A DNA stretch of 16,195 bases from Clostridiales bacterium UBA5446 (GCA_002427465.1 DIRC01000051.1:18695-34889), one strand, 5' to 3'. Shown: positions 1 to 7,673, counted from the stretch's first letter. The notes: generated by a model not told the origin, from the letters alone. Translations and numbers: made by a program.

Positions 1-830
1 ACCAGCCGGCGCAGCTTGCGCTTGGACATTACGGTGTAATTGATGCCGAGACGGGCAAATTCGATCTGCCTCGGCTTTGCGGGAACGGAGACATTTTCCA
101 CCACCCAGTCATAGAGCGGGCGGTGATCCTCGTATTCCAGGGAGCACAGGGAATGGGTGATGCCCTCCAGGGCGTCCTGGATGGGATGGGCAAAGTCGTA
201 CATGGGGAAAATGCACCATTTGGCGCCCTGCCTGTGGTGCTCGATGTACCGTATCCGGTAGAGCACCGGGTCGCGCATGTTGAAGTTGCCGGAAGCCAGG
301 TCGATCCTGGCCCGGAGGGTATATTTCCCCTCGGGGAATTCGCCGGCCCGCATCCGGCGGAAAAGATCGAGGCTTTCGGCGGCGGGCCTGTCCCTGTATG
401 GGCTGCGGGCAGGGACGCCCACATCCCCGCGATATTCGCGGAACTGCTCCGGGGTCAGCTCACAGACATAGGCAAGGCCCTTATTGATCAGTTCCTCGGC
501 ATATTCATAGGTTTTATCAAAATAATCCGAGCCGTAGAAGAACCTGTCTTCCCAATCAAAGCCGAGCCAGCGGATGTCTTCCTGGATGGCGTCGACAAAT
601 TCGGTATCCTCCTTGGCCGGATTCGTATCATCCATGCGCAGGTTGCAGATGCCGCCGTATTTTTCCGCGGTGCCGAAGTCTATGCAAAGGGCCTTGCAAT
701 GGCCGATGTGCAGGTAGCCGTTGGGTTCCGGCGGAAAACGGGTATGAACCCTCATCCCCTCAAATCGTCCGCCGTGGGCCAGGTCTTCTTCAATAAATAC
801 TTCTATAAAGTTTTTTGCCGCTTCTTCCAT
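1..830 (-). CDS. glnS: Glutaminyl-tRNA synthetase, N-terminal part (cut by window edge)
   Basis: Class I aminoacyl-tRNA synthetase that charges tRNA-Gln with glutamine in the cytoplasm. The gene runs off the left edge, so about 276 N-terminal residues are visible and the C-terminal anticodon-binding beta-barrels are missing. The motif PPEPNGYLHIGH (residues 33-44) holds the class I HIGH signature, and VMSKRKL (about 267-273) is the GlnRS version of KMSKS; both sit where E. coli GlnRS has them. Between them NLRMDDTNP and YDFAHPIQDALEGITHS are GlnRS/GluRS-type active-site segments, and the wording is GlnRS rather than GluRS. The ATG at 830 is preceded by GGAG eight bases upstream. The gene is divergent from the flavoprotein gene. 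Many Bacillota lack GlnRS and use the GatCAB transamidation route, so its presence is informative. Family assignment is very secure. Confidence 0.96.
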   Translation of the reverse strand, partial: MEEAAKNFIEVFIEEDLAHGGRFEGMRVHTRFPPEPNGYLHIGHCKALCIDFGTAEKYGGICNLRMDDTNPAKEDTEFVDAIQEDIRWLGFDWEDRFFYGSDYFDKTYEYAEELINKGLAYVCELTPEQFREYRGDVGVPARSPYRDRPAAESLDLFRRMRAGEFPEGKYTLRARIDLASGNFNMRDPVLYRIRYIEHHRQGAKWCIFPMYDFAHPIQDALEGITHSLCSLEYEDHRPLYDWVVENVSVPAKPRQIEFARLGINYTVMSKRKLRRL

Positions 831-847
831 GTTTTTCACTCCATCTG

Positions 848-861
848 ATGATTGCAATCAT
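848..861. repeat. Perfect 14-bp palindrome at the glnS transcription start
   Basis: ATGATTG followed directly by CAATCAT, a perfect dyad. It overlaps the downstream edge of the glnS -10 box and is centred near the predicted transcription start (about 853). That is a typical place for a repressor operator. No regulator is identified, so function is inferred from position only. Confidence 0.45.
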
Positions 862-888
862 TATACACGGTGTGATTGTTGTTTACAA
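860..888 (-). promoter_or_regulatory. Sigma-A-type promoter of glnS
   Basis: On the minus strand, -35 TTGTAA (888-883), a 17-bp spacer and -10 TATAAT (865-860). The start codon is about 23 bases beyond the expected transcription start. The -35 box overlaps the -35 of the divergent flavoprotein promoter. Confidence 0.7.
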
Positions 889-910
889 CATTTAAGTATG
901 GCGCTATAAT
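882..910 (+). promoter_or_regulatory. Sigma-A-type promoter of the thioredoxin-reductase-like gene
   Basis: -35 TTTACA (882-887), a 17-bp spacer and a perfect -10 TATAAT (905-910). Transcription should begin near 917, just before the ribosome binding site AAGGA at 923. The two divergent -35 boxes lie inside a small dyad, TTGT-TT-ACAA (879-888), so the promoters probably compete for polymerase or share a regulator. Confidence 0.75.
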
Positions 911-938
911 ATGGGAAAAACTAAGGATGGTGCTATAT

Positions 939-1757
939 ATGACCGACATTGTGATAATCGGCGGCGGACCTGCGGGAATATCGGCGGCGTTGACGGCCGC
1001 ACAGAGAGGCAAGACCTCCGTGATTATTACTTCCGCGCCGGAGGATTCCCTGCTGTGGAAGGCGGAAAAAATCGATAATTATCCCGGACTGCCGGGTATT
1101 ACCGGAAAGGACTTGATCGCTGTCCTCACGAAGCACGCGGAGGGGGTCGGCGTCAAGTTTGTTCGGGGGAAAGCCCTTTCCATTATTCCAATGGGGAACA
1201 GGTTCGGAGTTTCGGTCGGCATGGATTTTGTGGACTGCGGCGCGGTGATTCTGGCGACAGGTGTGGCCAGGGGCAAAGCATTTCCCGGCGAAAAGGAATT
1301 CCTCGGTGCGGGCGTCAGCTATTGCGCCACCTGTGACGGGATGCTTTACCGTGAAAAAAACATCGCCGTTATCGGGCTTTCGGCCGAAGCGCCTGAGGAA
1401 GCTGAATTTCTGCGCTCCATCGGCTGCAATGTGGAATATTTTGACGGGAAACGGGCAAAAAAGTATGAGATCAAAGGTGCGGAGCGGGTCGAGTCGCTGA
1501 CGGCGGACGGAGAGTCTTACCCGGTTGAGGGCGTGTTTATTCTCCGGGCCGGCGTTGCCCCGGATACGCTTCTGCCCGGGCTTGAAACCGATAAGGGGCA
1601 TATCCGGGCGGACGCCGAGATGGCCACCAATATTCCCGGCGTGTTTGCCGCGGGCGACTGCATAGGCGCCCCGTATCAGGTGCCGAAGGCCGCGGGAGAA
1701 GGGAATATCGCGGGAATCTCGGCAGCCCGGTATGTGGAGTCCAGGGCCGGGGAATAA
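939..1757 (+). CDS. Thioredoxin-reductase-like flavoprotein lacking NADPH motifs (FFTR-like)
   Basis: FAD-dependent disulfide reductase of the low-molecular-weight thioredoxin reductase family, 272 aa against about 310 for NADPH-dependent TrxB. The N-terminal FAD dinucleotide fold has GGGPAG (residues 8-13), the redox pair is C129-A-T-C132, and the C-terminal FAD motif is GVFAAGDC. In the middle domain the usual GGGxSA nucleotide motif is replaced by IGLSAEAPEEAEFL, and the HRRxxFRA motif that grips the 2'-phosphate of NADPH is absent (VEYFDGKRAKKYE). The domain is also shortened. Clostridial ferredoxin-dependent flavin thioredoxin reductases (FFTR) are known to lack these NADPH motifs, so ferredoxin is the likely donor; this is inference. 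The ATG at 939 has AAGGA eight to eleven bases upstream. The frame is open back to 876, but that start lies before the promoter. A plain annotation would be trxB. Confidence 0.85.
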   Translation: MTDIVIIGGGPAGISAALTAAQRGKTSVIITSAPEDSLLWKAEKIDNYPGLPGITGKDLIAVLTKHAEGVGVKFVRGKALSIIPMGNRFGVSVGMDFVDCGAVILATGVARGKAFPGEKEFLGAGVSYCATCDGMLYREKNIAVIGLSAEAPEEAEFLRSIGCNVEYFDGKRAKKYEIKGAERVESLTADGESYPVEGVFILRAGVAPDTLLPGLETDKGHIRADAEMATNIPGVFAAGDCIGAPYQVPKAAGEGNIAGISAARYVESRAGE

Positions 1758-1776
1758 AAAGGCCCGGCCGCCGGTG

Positions 1777-1805
1777 TTGACAAAAACCGCCGGGCAGCAT
1801 ATAAT
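1777..1805 (+). promoter_or_regulatory. Consensus sigma-A promoter of the valS operon
   Basis: TTGACA (1777-1782), 17-bp spacer, TATAAT (1800-1805): a perfect match to consensus. Transcription is expected near 1812, giving a leader of about 275 bases before valS. A strong promoter followed by conditional termination is the standard T-box arrangement. Confidence 0.9.
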
Positions 1806-1811
1806 TTATCT

Positions 1812-2045
1812 GTTAAAAAGCGAAGACGGGCAGGAGTAGGCGCAGGCGGATCTCAGAGAGGGGACGGATGGTGAAAGTCCCTGTGACGCGGCGCCGAAGG
1901 TCGGCCCCGAGCAGCCGGGCCGAATTCAGTAAGCCGGACGTTTTCCCCGCGTTACTGGGGAACGAGTGCCGCATATGCGGAACTCAGGTGGTACCGCGCA
2001 TGGATACACTGCGCCCTGAGAGAAATCTCGGGGCGCTTATTTTAT
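1812..2045 (+). promoter_or_regulatory. T-box riboswitch leader, valine specifier (GUC)
   Basis: Leader RNA that binds uncharged tRNA-Val and then lets transcription continue into valS. Stem I shows an AGTA element (1884 region upstream of the specifier helix: GGAGTAGGCGC), the CAGAGAG segment, and an apical hairpin GGGAC/GTCCC around the GGTGAAA loop. After the helix GGCGC/GCGCC comes GAAG-GTC, with GTC (1900-1902) as a valine specifier codon. The T-box sequence AGGTGGTACCGCG lies at 1986-1998; TGGT (1989-1992) can pair with the ACCA end of tRNA-Val. Antiterminator: CTCAGG (1983-1988) with CCTGAG (2015-2020) and GCGC (1996-1999) with GCGC (2011-2014). This excludes the terminator hairpin that follows. 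The specifier matches the downstream gene, which strongly supports the call. Exact 5' limit is inferred from the promoter. Confidence 0.93.
2011..2045 (+). terminator. T-box intrinsic terminator
   Basis: Stem GCGCCCTGAGA (2011-2021) pairs with TCTCGGGGCGC (2026-2036) over a GAAA tetraloop, with one G-U pair, followed by TTATTTTAT. The left arm is the same strand segment used by the T-box antiterminator, so the two structures are mutually exclusive. Confidence 0.92.
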
Positions 2046-2087
2046 CCGCCGTTCCCGGTATGCGGGGCGAAGGTGAGGAGAGGCATT

Positions 2088-4706
2088 ATGAAAGAACTTC
2101 CAAAGGTGTACGACCCGAAGCAGGTCGAGAAGAAAATTTACGATATGTGGATAGAGGGAAACTATTTCCACGCGGAAAGAGATCCGGATAAGACGCCGTT
2201 CACCATTGTTATTCCGCCGCCCAATGTGACGGGGCAGCTTCATCTGGGTCACGCCTTTGACGAGACGATTCAGGACGTGCTGATTCGTTATAAGCGGATG
2301 CAGGGATATTCCTCCCTTTGGGTGCCGGGCTATGACCACGCGGGCATCGCGACACAGATCAAGGTGGAGGAAATGCTCAGGAAAGACGGGATAACCCGTT
2401 TTGACCTGGGGCGTGAAAAGTTTCTGGAAAAGGTCTGGGCCTGGAAGGGAAAATACGGCGACCGGATTGTGGAGCAGCTCAAAACCCTGGGGTGCTCCTG
2501 CGACTGGGAGCGTCAGCGCTTCACCATGGACGAGGTTTGCGCCAAAGCCGTGCGGGAAGCCTTCGTCGACCTTTATCATAAAAAGTTAATCTATAAGGGA
2601 AATCGCATCATCAACTGGTGTCCCAACTGCGCCACCGCCCTTTCGGACGCGGAGGTGGAGTATCTTGATAAGCCGGGGCATCTTTGGAATGTGCGCTATC
2701 CCCTTGCCGACGGATCGGGTGATGTGGTGGTGGCCACAACCAGACCGGAAACCATGCTGGGCGACACCGGCATCGCCGTGAATCCCGCCGACGAGCGGTA
2801 TGCCGGAATCGTGGGGAAGACCTGCATCCTGCCACTGGTGGGCAGGGAAATTCCTATTGTTGCCGATGATTATGTGGAAATGGACTTCGGCACCGGCTGC
2901 GTGAAGATGACGCCCTGCCACGATCCCAACGACTTTGAGGTGGCCATGCGCCACAATCTGGATTTCGTCCTTGTTCTGGATAATGCGGCGCGGATCATTA
3001 ACGGCGGCAAGTATAACGGCATGGATCGCTATGAGGCCCGCAAAGCCATTGTGGCCGACCTGGAAGCGGGCGGCTATCTGGCGGGAGTCCAGGACTATGC
3101 ACATAGCGTGGGCACCTGCTACCGCTGCCACAACGATGTGGAGCCGCTGTCCAGCGAGCAGTGGTTTGTTAAAATGGCGCCCCTGGCCGAAGACGCCATC
3201 CGCGTTGTGGAGGACGGCGAGGTCAAATTCGTGCCGGAGCGGTTCTCCAAGACCTATCTCAACTGGATGTATCATGTGCGCGACTGGTGTATCTCCCGCC
3301 AGCTTTGGTGGGGCCACCGCATTCCGGCCTGGACCTGCGGCGACTGCGGCCATATCACCGTGTCGAAAGAGGACGCCGTTGTCTGCGAAAAATGCCAAAG
3401 CCGGAACATCAGCCAGGACCCGGATGTGCTGGATACGTGGTTTTCCTCCGCCCTTTGGCCATTTTCCACGCTGGGCTGGCCGGAGGATACGGCTGATCTC
3501 AGGTACTTCTATCCTACGGATGTGCTGGTTACCGGCTATGATATTATCTTTTTCTGGGTGGCGCGCATGATTTTCTCCGCCTGCGAGCAGATGAAAAAGC
3601 CGCCTTTCCACACGGTGCTGATCCACGGCCTGATCCGCGACGCCCAGGGCAAGAAAATGTCAAAGAGCGCGGGAAACGGCGTGGACCCCATCGAGATGAT
3701 CGACCGCTTCGGGGCGGACGCCCTCCGCTTCAATATCATCACGGGCAACAGCCCCGGCAACGACATGCGGTTCTATGTGGAGCGCTGCGAGGCCATGCGG
3801 AATTTCGCCAACAAGCTTTGGAACGCCAGCCGATTTGTGCTTATGAACCTCACAGTCCGGGACGGAGCCCTGCCGGAAAAGCTGGAGTTGGAGGACAAAT
3901 GGATTCTCTCCAAGCTGAACAGCCTTGCCGGAGAGGTCTGCGAGAATCTGGACAGATATGAGCTGGGCATTGCCGCGTCAAAAATCTATGACTTTATCTG
4001 GGACAGCTTCTGCGACTGGTATATTGAGCTGACCAAGCCCCGTCTGCAAAGCGGCGGCGCCGAGGCCGGCGAGAGCGCCCAGCGCGTGCTCCTTTATATC
4101 CTTACGGAGACCCTTAAGCTGCTGCATCCGTTCATGCCCTTCATCACCGAGGAAATTTTCCAGGCGATCCCCCATGACGGCCCGGTGATCATGACGGCGG
4201 ACTATCCCAAGTATTCCGAAGCCCTGGCGTTTCCCGAGGACGAGACCGCCTTTGAAATGATCATGGACGCCGTCAAGGCAGTCCGCAGCCGCCGGGCGGA
4301 GATGAACGTGCCGCCCTCCAAGCACCCGAGGCTCATCATCGCGGCGGATAAAACCGACGTTTTTGAGTCCGGACGGGCGTATTTCTCCAAGCTGGCCTAT
4401 GCCGGGGATGTGATTGTGGGCGTGGCCGTGCCGGAAAATACGGGCGGAATGGTGTCCGTGGTAACCGACAACGCAAAAATGTTCATGCCCATGGCCGAAC
4501 TTGTTGACATTGAGCAGGAAAAAGCGCGTATAATGAAAGAGCTGATGAAAACCCGAGCCCAGTATGAAGCCCAGATGAAAAAGCTGGCTAATGCGGCTTT
4601 TGTGTCGCGTGCGCCGGAAAATGTCGTCTCAGCCGAGCGGGAACGGGCCGAAAAAGCGAAGGCGCTCATGGAAAATCTGGAGGAGAGCCTGAAAAATCTG
4701 GGATAA
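2088..4706 (+). CDS. valS: Valyl-tRNA synthetase
   Basis: Class I aminoacyl-tRNA synthetase that attaches valine to tRNA-Val and edits mischarged threonine. It has 872 aa, normal for the family. The N-terminal catalytic fold carries HLGH (residues 52-55) within PPPNVTGQLHLGHA. The CP1 editing domain shows TTRPETMLGDTG and GTGCVKMTPCHDPND. A zinc-ribbon-like insertion uses C417/C420 and C433/C436. KMSKS is at 523-527. The C-terminus has an anticodon-binding helical domain and a coiled-coil arm rich in Lys/Glu/Arg (from about residue 805) that is typical of ValRS. The ATG at 2088 follows AGGAG with seven bases of spacing; a GTG at 2073 in frame is rejected because it precedes that site. It is first gene of an operon with the threonine ammonia-lyase and is controlled by the valine T-box. 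Confidence 0.97.
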   Translation: MKELPKVYDPKQVEKKIYDMWIEGNYFHAERDPDKTPFTIVIPPPNVTGQLHLGHAFDETIQDVLIRYKRMQGYSSLWVPGYDHAGIATQIKVEEMLRKDGITRFDLGREKFLEKVWAWKGKYGDRIVEQLKTLGCSCDWERQRFTMDEVCAKAVREAFVDLYHKKLIYKGNRIINWCPNCATALSDAEVEYLDKPGHLWNVRYPLADGSGDVVVATTRPETMLGDTGIAVNPADERYAGIVGKTCILPLVGREIPIVADDYVEMDFGTGCVKMTPCHDPNDFEVAMRHNLDFVLVLDNAARIINGGKYNGMDRYEARKAIVADLEAGGYLAGVQDYAHSVGTCYRCHNDVEPLSSEQWFVKMAPLAEDAIRVVEDGEVKFVPERFSKTYLNWMYHVRDWCISRQLWWGHRIPAWTCGDCGHITVSKEDAVVCEKCQSRNISQDPDVLDTWFSSALWPFSTLGWPEDTADLRYFYPTDVLVTGYDIIFFWVARMIFSACEQMKKPPFHTVLIHGLIRDAQGKKMSKSAGNGVDPIEMIDRFGADALRFNIITGNSPGNDMRFYVERCEAMRNFANKLWNASRFVLMNLTVRDGALPEKLELEDKWILSKLNSLAGEVCENLDRYELGIAASKIYDFIWDSFCDWYIELTKPRLQSGGAEAGESAQRVLLYILTETLKLLHPFMPFITEEIFQAIPHDGPVIMTADYPKYSEALAFPEDETAFEMIMDAVKAVRSRRAEMNVPPSKHPRLIIAADKTDVFESGRAYFSKLAYAGDVIVGVAVPENTGGMVSVVTDNAKMFMPMAELVDIEQEKARIMKELMKTRAQYEAQMKKLANAAFVSRAPENVVSAERERAEKAKALMENLEESLKNLG

Positions 4707-4717
4707 GGAGACTTATC

Positions 4718-5926
4718 ATGGCGCTGGCTTTGCGAGATTTCGAACGGGCTTCCAGGCGGCTGGAAGGCATTATCCACAAAACGGAGCTGGATTTTTCCTC
4801 GACCTTTTCAGAAATGGCGGGGGGCGAGGTGTATCTCAAGTGTGAGAACAGGCAAAAGACCGGCTCATTTAAAATCAGGGGAGCGGCAAATAAGATCGCC
4901 GCGCTTTTAGAAGAGGGGAAGACCGCCGGCGTGGTGGCCTCCTCCGCGGGGAACCATGCCCAGGGGGTGGCTTATGCCGCCCACAGGTACGGAATCGGCG
5001 CGACCATCGTCATGCCGAAGGCCGCGCCCATCGCAAAGACCCAGGCTACCGAGGGATACGGCGCGAAGGTGGTGCTATACGGCGACTGCTACGACGACGC
5101 CTATGAAAAGGCCCTGGAAATCTGCGAGGCGGAGCAGGCTACGTTTCTTCATCCGTTTGACGATTACGAGGTCATCGCCGGACAGGGGACCGTGGGGCTT
5201 GAAATCCTGCGGGAACTGCCCACGGTGGATACCGTCGTGGTTCCCGTCGGCGGGGGCGGGCTGCTCTCCGGCGTTGCGGCCTGCATCAAGCAGGTCAATC
5301 CCCGGGTCCGGGTCATCGGCGTGCAGGCGGAGGGCGCCGACGCCGTTTATCAGAGCTTCCATGCGGGCAAGCGGGTCGCGGTGGATCGGGTATCCACCAT
5401 TGCAGACGGTATCGCCGTCAAAACCCCCGGGGAAAAAACCATAGAAACGATCTGCAAATATGCCGACGGGATCGTGACGGTTTCCGATATGGAGATCTCG
5501 GCGGCGATCCTTCTGCTGATGGAGCGGACGAAGCAGATTGTGGAGCCTTCGGGCGCCACCTCGCTTTCCGCCGTTCTGTCCGGAAAGATCGACGCCGGTG
5601 ATAAGCGGACGGTGTGTCTGCTTTCCGGCGGCAATATCGACGTGAGCTTCATTCACCGGATCATCGAGCAGGGACTTGTCTCACGTCACAGAAGGCTGAA
5701 GTTCTATACGCGCCTGCCGGATTCTCCGGGCAGTCTCGGGCGTATGCTGCAGGTCATAGCAGATGCCGGGGCCAATATCATGACCATCCAGCATGATCGC
5801 CTTTGCCCTTATCTCAGCCCCAGCGAAATTCTGGTGCACGTCGCCTGCGAGGTGGGCGGGAAGCCGCACGGGGAGGCTTTAATCGAGGCGCTGGAAAAAA
5901 GCGGCTACTCGGTAACCCTGGAGTAG
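4718..5926 (+). CDS. ilvA: Threonine ammonia-lyase (threonine deaminase) with C-terminal ACT domain
   Basis: PLP-dependent enzyme that converts L-threonine to 2-oxobutyrate and ammonia, the entry step to isoleucine or a catabolic route. It has 402 aa. The PLP lysine is K52 in KTGSFKIRGA, the substrate loop is SSAGNHAQG, and the phosphate-gripping glycine loop is VGGGGLLSG (about 177-185). SGGNID lies near residue 307. An ACT-like domain starts near residue 323 (RLPDSPGSLGRMLQVIADAG). This medium form (one short ACT region) is shared by catabolic and biosynthetic enzymes, so direction of use is uncertain. It starts 11 bases after valS with AAGGAG overlapping the valS stop, so it should be co-transcribed and sense valine starvation through the T-box. 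The last codons also form the terminator of the convergent operon. Confidence 0.93.
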   Translation: MALALRDFERASRRLEGIIHKTELDFSSTFSEMAGGEVYLKCENRQKTGSFKIRGAANKIAALLEEGKTAGVVASSAGNHAQGVAYAAHRYGIGATIVMPKAAPIAKTQATEGYGAKVVLYGDCYDDAYEKALEICEAEQATFLHPFDDYEVIAGQGTVGLEILRELPTVDTVVVPVGGGGLLSGVAACIKQVNPRVRVIGVQAEGADAVYQSFHAGKRVAVDRVSTIADGIAVKTPGEKTIETICKYADGIVTVSDMEISAAILLLMERTKQIVEPSGATSLSAVLSGKIDAGDKRTVCLLSGGNIDVSFIHRIIEQGLVSRHRRLKFYTRLPDSPGSLGRMLQVIADAGANIMTIQHDRLCPYLSPSEILVHVACEVGGKPHGEALIEALEKSGYSVTLE

Positions 5927-5930
5927 CCGC
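5895..5930 (-). terminator. Intrinsic terminator of the convergent minus-strand operon, inside ilvA
   Basis: A perfect 10-bp stem, GCGGCTACTC (5901-5910) with GAGTAGCCGC (5921-5930), and a 10-base loop. On the minus strand it is followed by six T residues (5900-5895). It lies 17 bases after the DUF4173 stop codon and overlaps the final codons and stop of ilvA. On the plus strand the hairpin has no T-run, so it is asymmetric and mainly serves the minus strand. Confidence 0.9.
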
Positions 5931-5947
5931 CCGAAGTCCCGCCCGCG

Positions 5948-7456
5948 TTATCGATACCTGACGGCACTGAAGCACCATTCCTTCCAGGTGGGCGTGTCGT
6001 GATAGAACCAGCGCGCGCCGGATATGGCCGTCTCAATATCGCAGCCCTCGTAGAAGGGACCCTCGCCGGCACCGGTATAGTCCGCGCCGGCGGCGTCCCG
6101 CAGGCGCTCCAGGGCGGGAAGCACGTCGGGGGAGAGTTTGGCCAGATAGTAGATATCCACGTCCTCCAGCCGGCCGTCAAGATAGGCGTTGACATTATAA
6201 TCCGCTATGCGGGCGTCGATGTTGATGAAGTTGAAAACAAGCCATCCGGCCAGGCCCAGGGCGGCGAACGCCGGCCAGAACCGGAAAGCGGGCCGCCGGA
6301 TTTTCACCGCGGCGAGAATGAGGCTGGAGGCGATGAAGGCCATTGCCCAAAGCGTCATTGCCCGAAGCAGGGACATGCCGTAGGCAAGGATATAAAGCCG
6401 CATGCGCCAGAAGGCGGAAAACAGGATCACCCAGGTCAGGGCCAGCAGAATCGAAGTCAGGGTGCGCAGCAGGCGGTGGCCGTCGGTGCAGACGGACGTG
6501 ACGAGGATGGCCCCGAGGTTGATCCCGGAGACGGCCACCAGCTGGAAGAAGCCGCTGCGGGCGTATTCCGCGAAGCCACCCTGCATGGCGGCAGTTTCCG
6601 CTCCGCCGAACAGGAACGCAAACTGGATTATATCGAAGACCGCATATACGGCGCACAGCAGAATAAGAGGGATCACAAAGGGCGTGGCGGGAGCCGCGGC
6701 CTTTTTCTTTTCCGGCGTCTTTTCCCGTCCGGGCCGGCCAAGAAAATAGATTGCCGAGAAAAACGCCAGCGTGAAAAGCAGCGTGCGGAGCACCCGACGG
6801 AAAGCAATGCCGGCGTCAAGGCTCTCCAGCCATTCCGGGAAGCCTTTGAAAAGGCCGCCGAAAACCGCATCCGCAGTGGAAAGCAGATAGATGACCAAGG
6901 CCAGAAGCGGCAGCGCCGCGAAACTTCCCGCAAGGATTCCCCACAGGTTCCGGTTTTTCCCGGGCCCCAGGCTTTTCAGGGCGCGAAAGGGCTTATCCCA
7001 GTTGGCAAACAGGGCGCTGAAGGTCATGCGGAACACTTCCGGAAGGACCCTGACGTTTTGCAGGGCGTTTTCCGCCCGGCCTGAAATAGAAAAGAAGGCC
7101 AGGGCCGAGCCGCAGAGGATCAGCAGGCAGTTGATGGCTCTGACATATTCGTCCCCATACAGGCTGCAGGCGGCGGCAAGGAGGCCTACGCCCGCCGCAA
7201 GGCAGCCGTTCCATGGGTTCCATTTGGCGTCCTTCCCCAGATAGAGCAGGACGGCCGCCCAGATCGCGGCGGTAAAGACGGTCGACCCCAGGGCCGGGAT
7301 ATGCTGGGAACTGGCGAGGGCGTAAAAGCCGAATATTCTGGGCCAAAGAACGGCGAGGCCAAGGGCGCAGGCCAGCGCCAGCCAGTCGCGCGCGGCAAAT
7401 ATGACCGGCTCCCTCGGCGCGGGGGTGGAAGCGGGGCGTGCGGTGTTCTGATCCAT
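5948..7456 (-). CDS. DUF4173/DUF4153-type polytopic membrane protein
   Basis: Protein of 502 aa and unknown function. It has many hydrophobic helices (about ten), beginning near residue 22 (ARDWLALACALGLAVLWPRI), with a charged linker GRPGREKTPEKKKAAAP near the middle. The segment around residues 280-312, including FGGAETAAMQGG and EYARSGFFQLVAVSGINL, is the hallmark of the DUF4173 family. The C-terminal roughly 80 residues are soluble and likely outside the last helix. The ATG at 7456 is preceded by GGAGG; an upstream in-frame TTG at 7480 lies before that site and is rejected. It begins one base after the HTH gene stop and ends just before a strong terminator, so it is the last gene of a three-gene operon. 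Family known, role unknown. Confidence 0.85.
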   Translation of the reverse strand: MDQNTARPASTPAPREPVIFAARDWLALACALGLAVLWPRIFGFYALASSQHIPALGSTVFTAAIWAAVLLYLGKDAKWNPWNGCLAAGVGLLAAACSLYGDEYVRAINCLLILCGSALAFFSISGRAENALQNVRVLPEVFRMTFSALFANWDKPFRALKSLGPGKNRNLWGILAGSFAALPLLALVIYLLSTADAVFGGLFKGFPEWLESLDAGIAFRRVLRTLLFTLAFFSAIYFLGRPGREKTPEKKKAAAPATPFVIPLILLCAVYAVFDIIQFAFLFGGAETAAMQGGFAEYARSGFFQLVAVSGINLGAILVTSVCTDGHRLLRTLTSILLALTWVILFSAFWRMRLYILAYGMSLLRAMTLWAMAFIASSLILAAVKIRRPAFRFWPAFAALGLAGWLVFNFINIDARIADYNVNAYLDGRLEDVDIYYLAKLSPDVLPALERLRDAAGADYTGAGEGPFYEGCDIETAISGARWFYHDTPTWKEWCFSAVRYR

Positions 7457-7457
7457 T

Positions 7458-7664
7458 TCAGACTTCCTCCGTGAATTCAAGAATATCTCCGGGTTGGCAT
7501 GCCAGGACGCGGCAGAGGGCGTCCAGCGTCGAAAACCGCACGGCCTTTGCCTTGCCGGTTTTCAGGACGGAGAGATTAGCCATAGTCAGCCCGACCCGCT
7601 CGGAAAGCTCCGTCAGGCTCATTTTACGTTTTGCCAGCATCACGTCAAGATTTACGATGATCAT
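7458..7664 (-). CDS. Small Cro/C1-type HTH regulator (YozG-like)
   Basis: DNA-binding protein of 68 aa that is essentially a single helix-turn-helix domain. KRKMSLTELSERVGLTMANLSVLKTGKAKAV is a Cro/C1-type HTH with the recognition helix around TMANLSVLKTG (split here for description: MSLTELSERVG then LTMANLSVLKTGKA), and RFSTLDALCRVLACQPGDIL is the typical closing segment of the YozG-type family. It has no ligand domain. The ATG at 7664 has GAGG about eight bases upstream. It lies between the DUF2975 gene (nine-base gap) and the DUF4173 gene (one-base gap). In B. subtilis and many Bacillota, regulators of this kind sit beside DUF2975 proteins. It probably autoregulates this operon, which is inference. 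Confidence 0.9.
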   Translation of the reverse strand: MIIVNLDVMLAKRKMSLTELSERVGLTMANLSVLKTGKAKAVRFSTLDALCRVLACQPGDILEFTEEV

Positions 7665-7673
7665 GGCGCAGCC

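Noticed and set aside
123..848. 241-codon plus-strand open frame at the left edge
   Set aside because: Antisense to glnS, which has both class I synthetase signatures at the expected positions.
1745..1769. GC-only 7-bp hairpin GGCCGGG/CCCGGCC across the flavoprotein stop codon
   Set aside because: It has an 11-base loop and no T-run on either strand, and it lies directly before the valS -35 box, so I did not call it a terminator.
2586..3626. 346-codon minus-strand open frame
   Set aside because: Lies wholly antisense to valS and shows low-complexity His/Gly/Ala-rich translation typical of a shadow frame; no ribosome binding site or family motif.
5999..7084. 361-codon plus-strand open frame
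   Set aside because: Antisense to the DUF4173 gene, whose minus-strand frame has clear membrane helices and a family signature.
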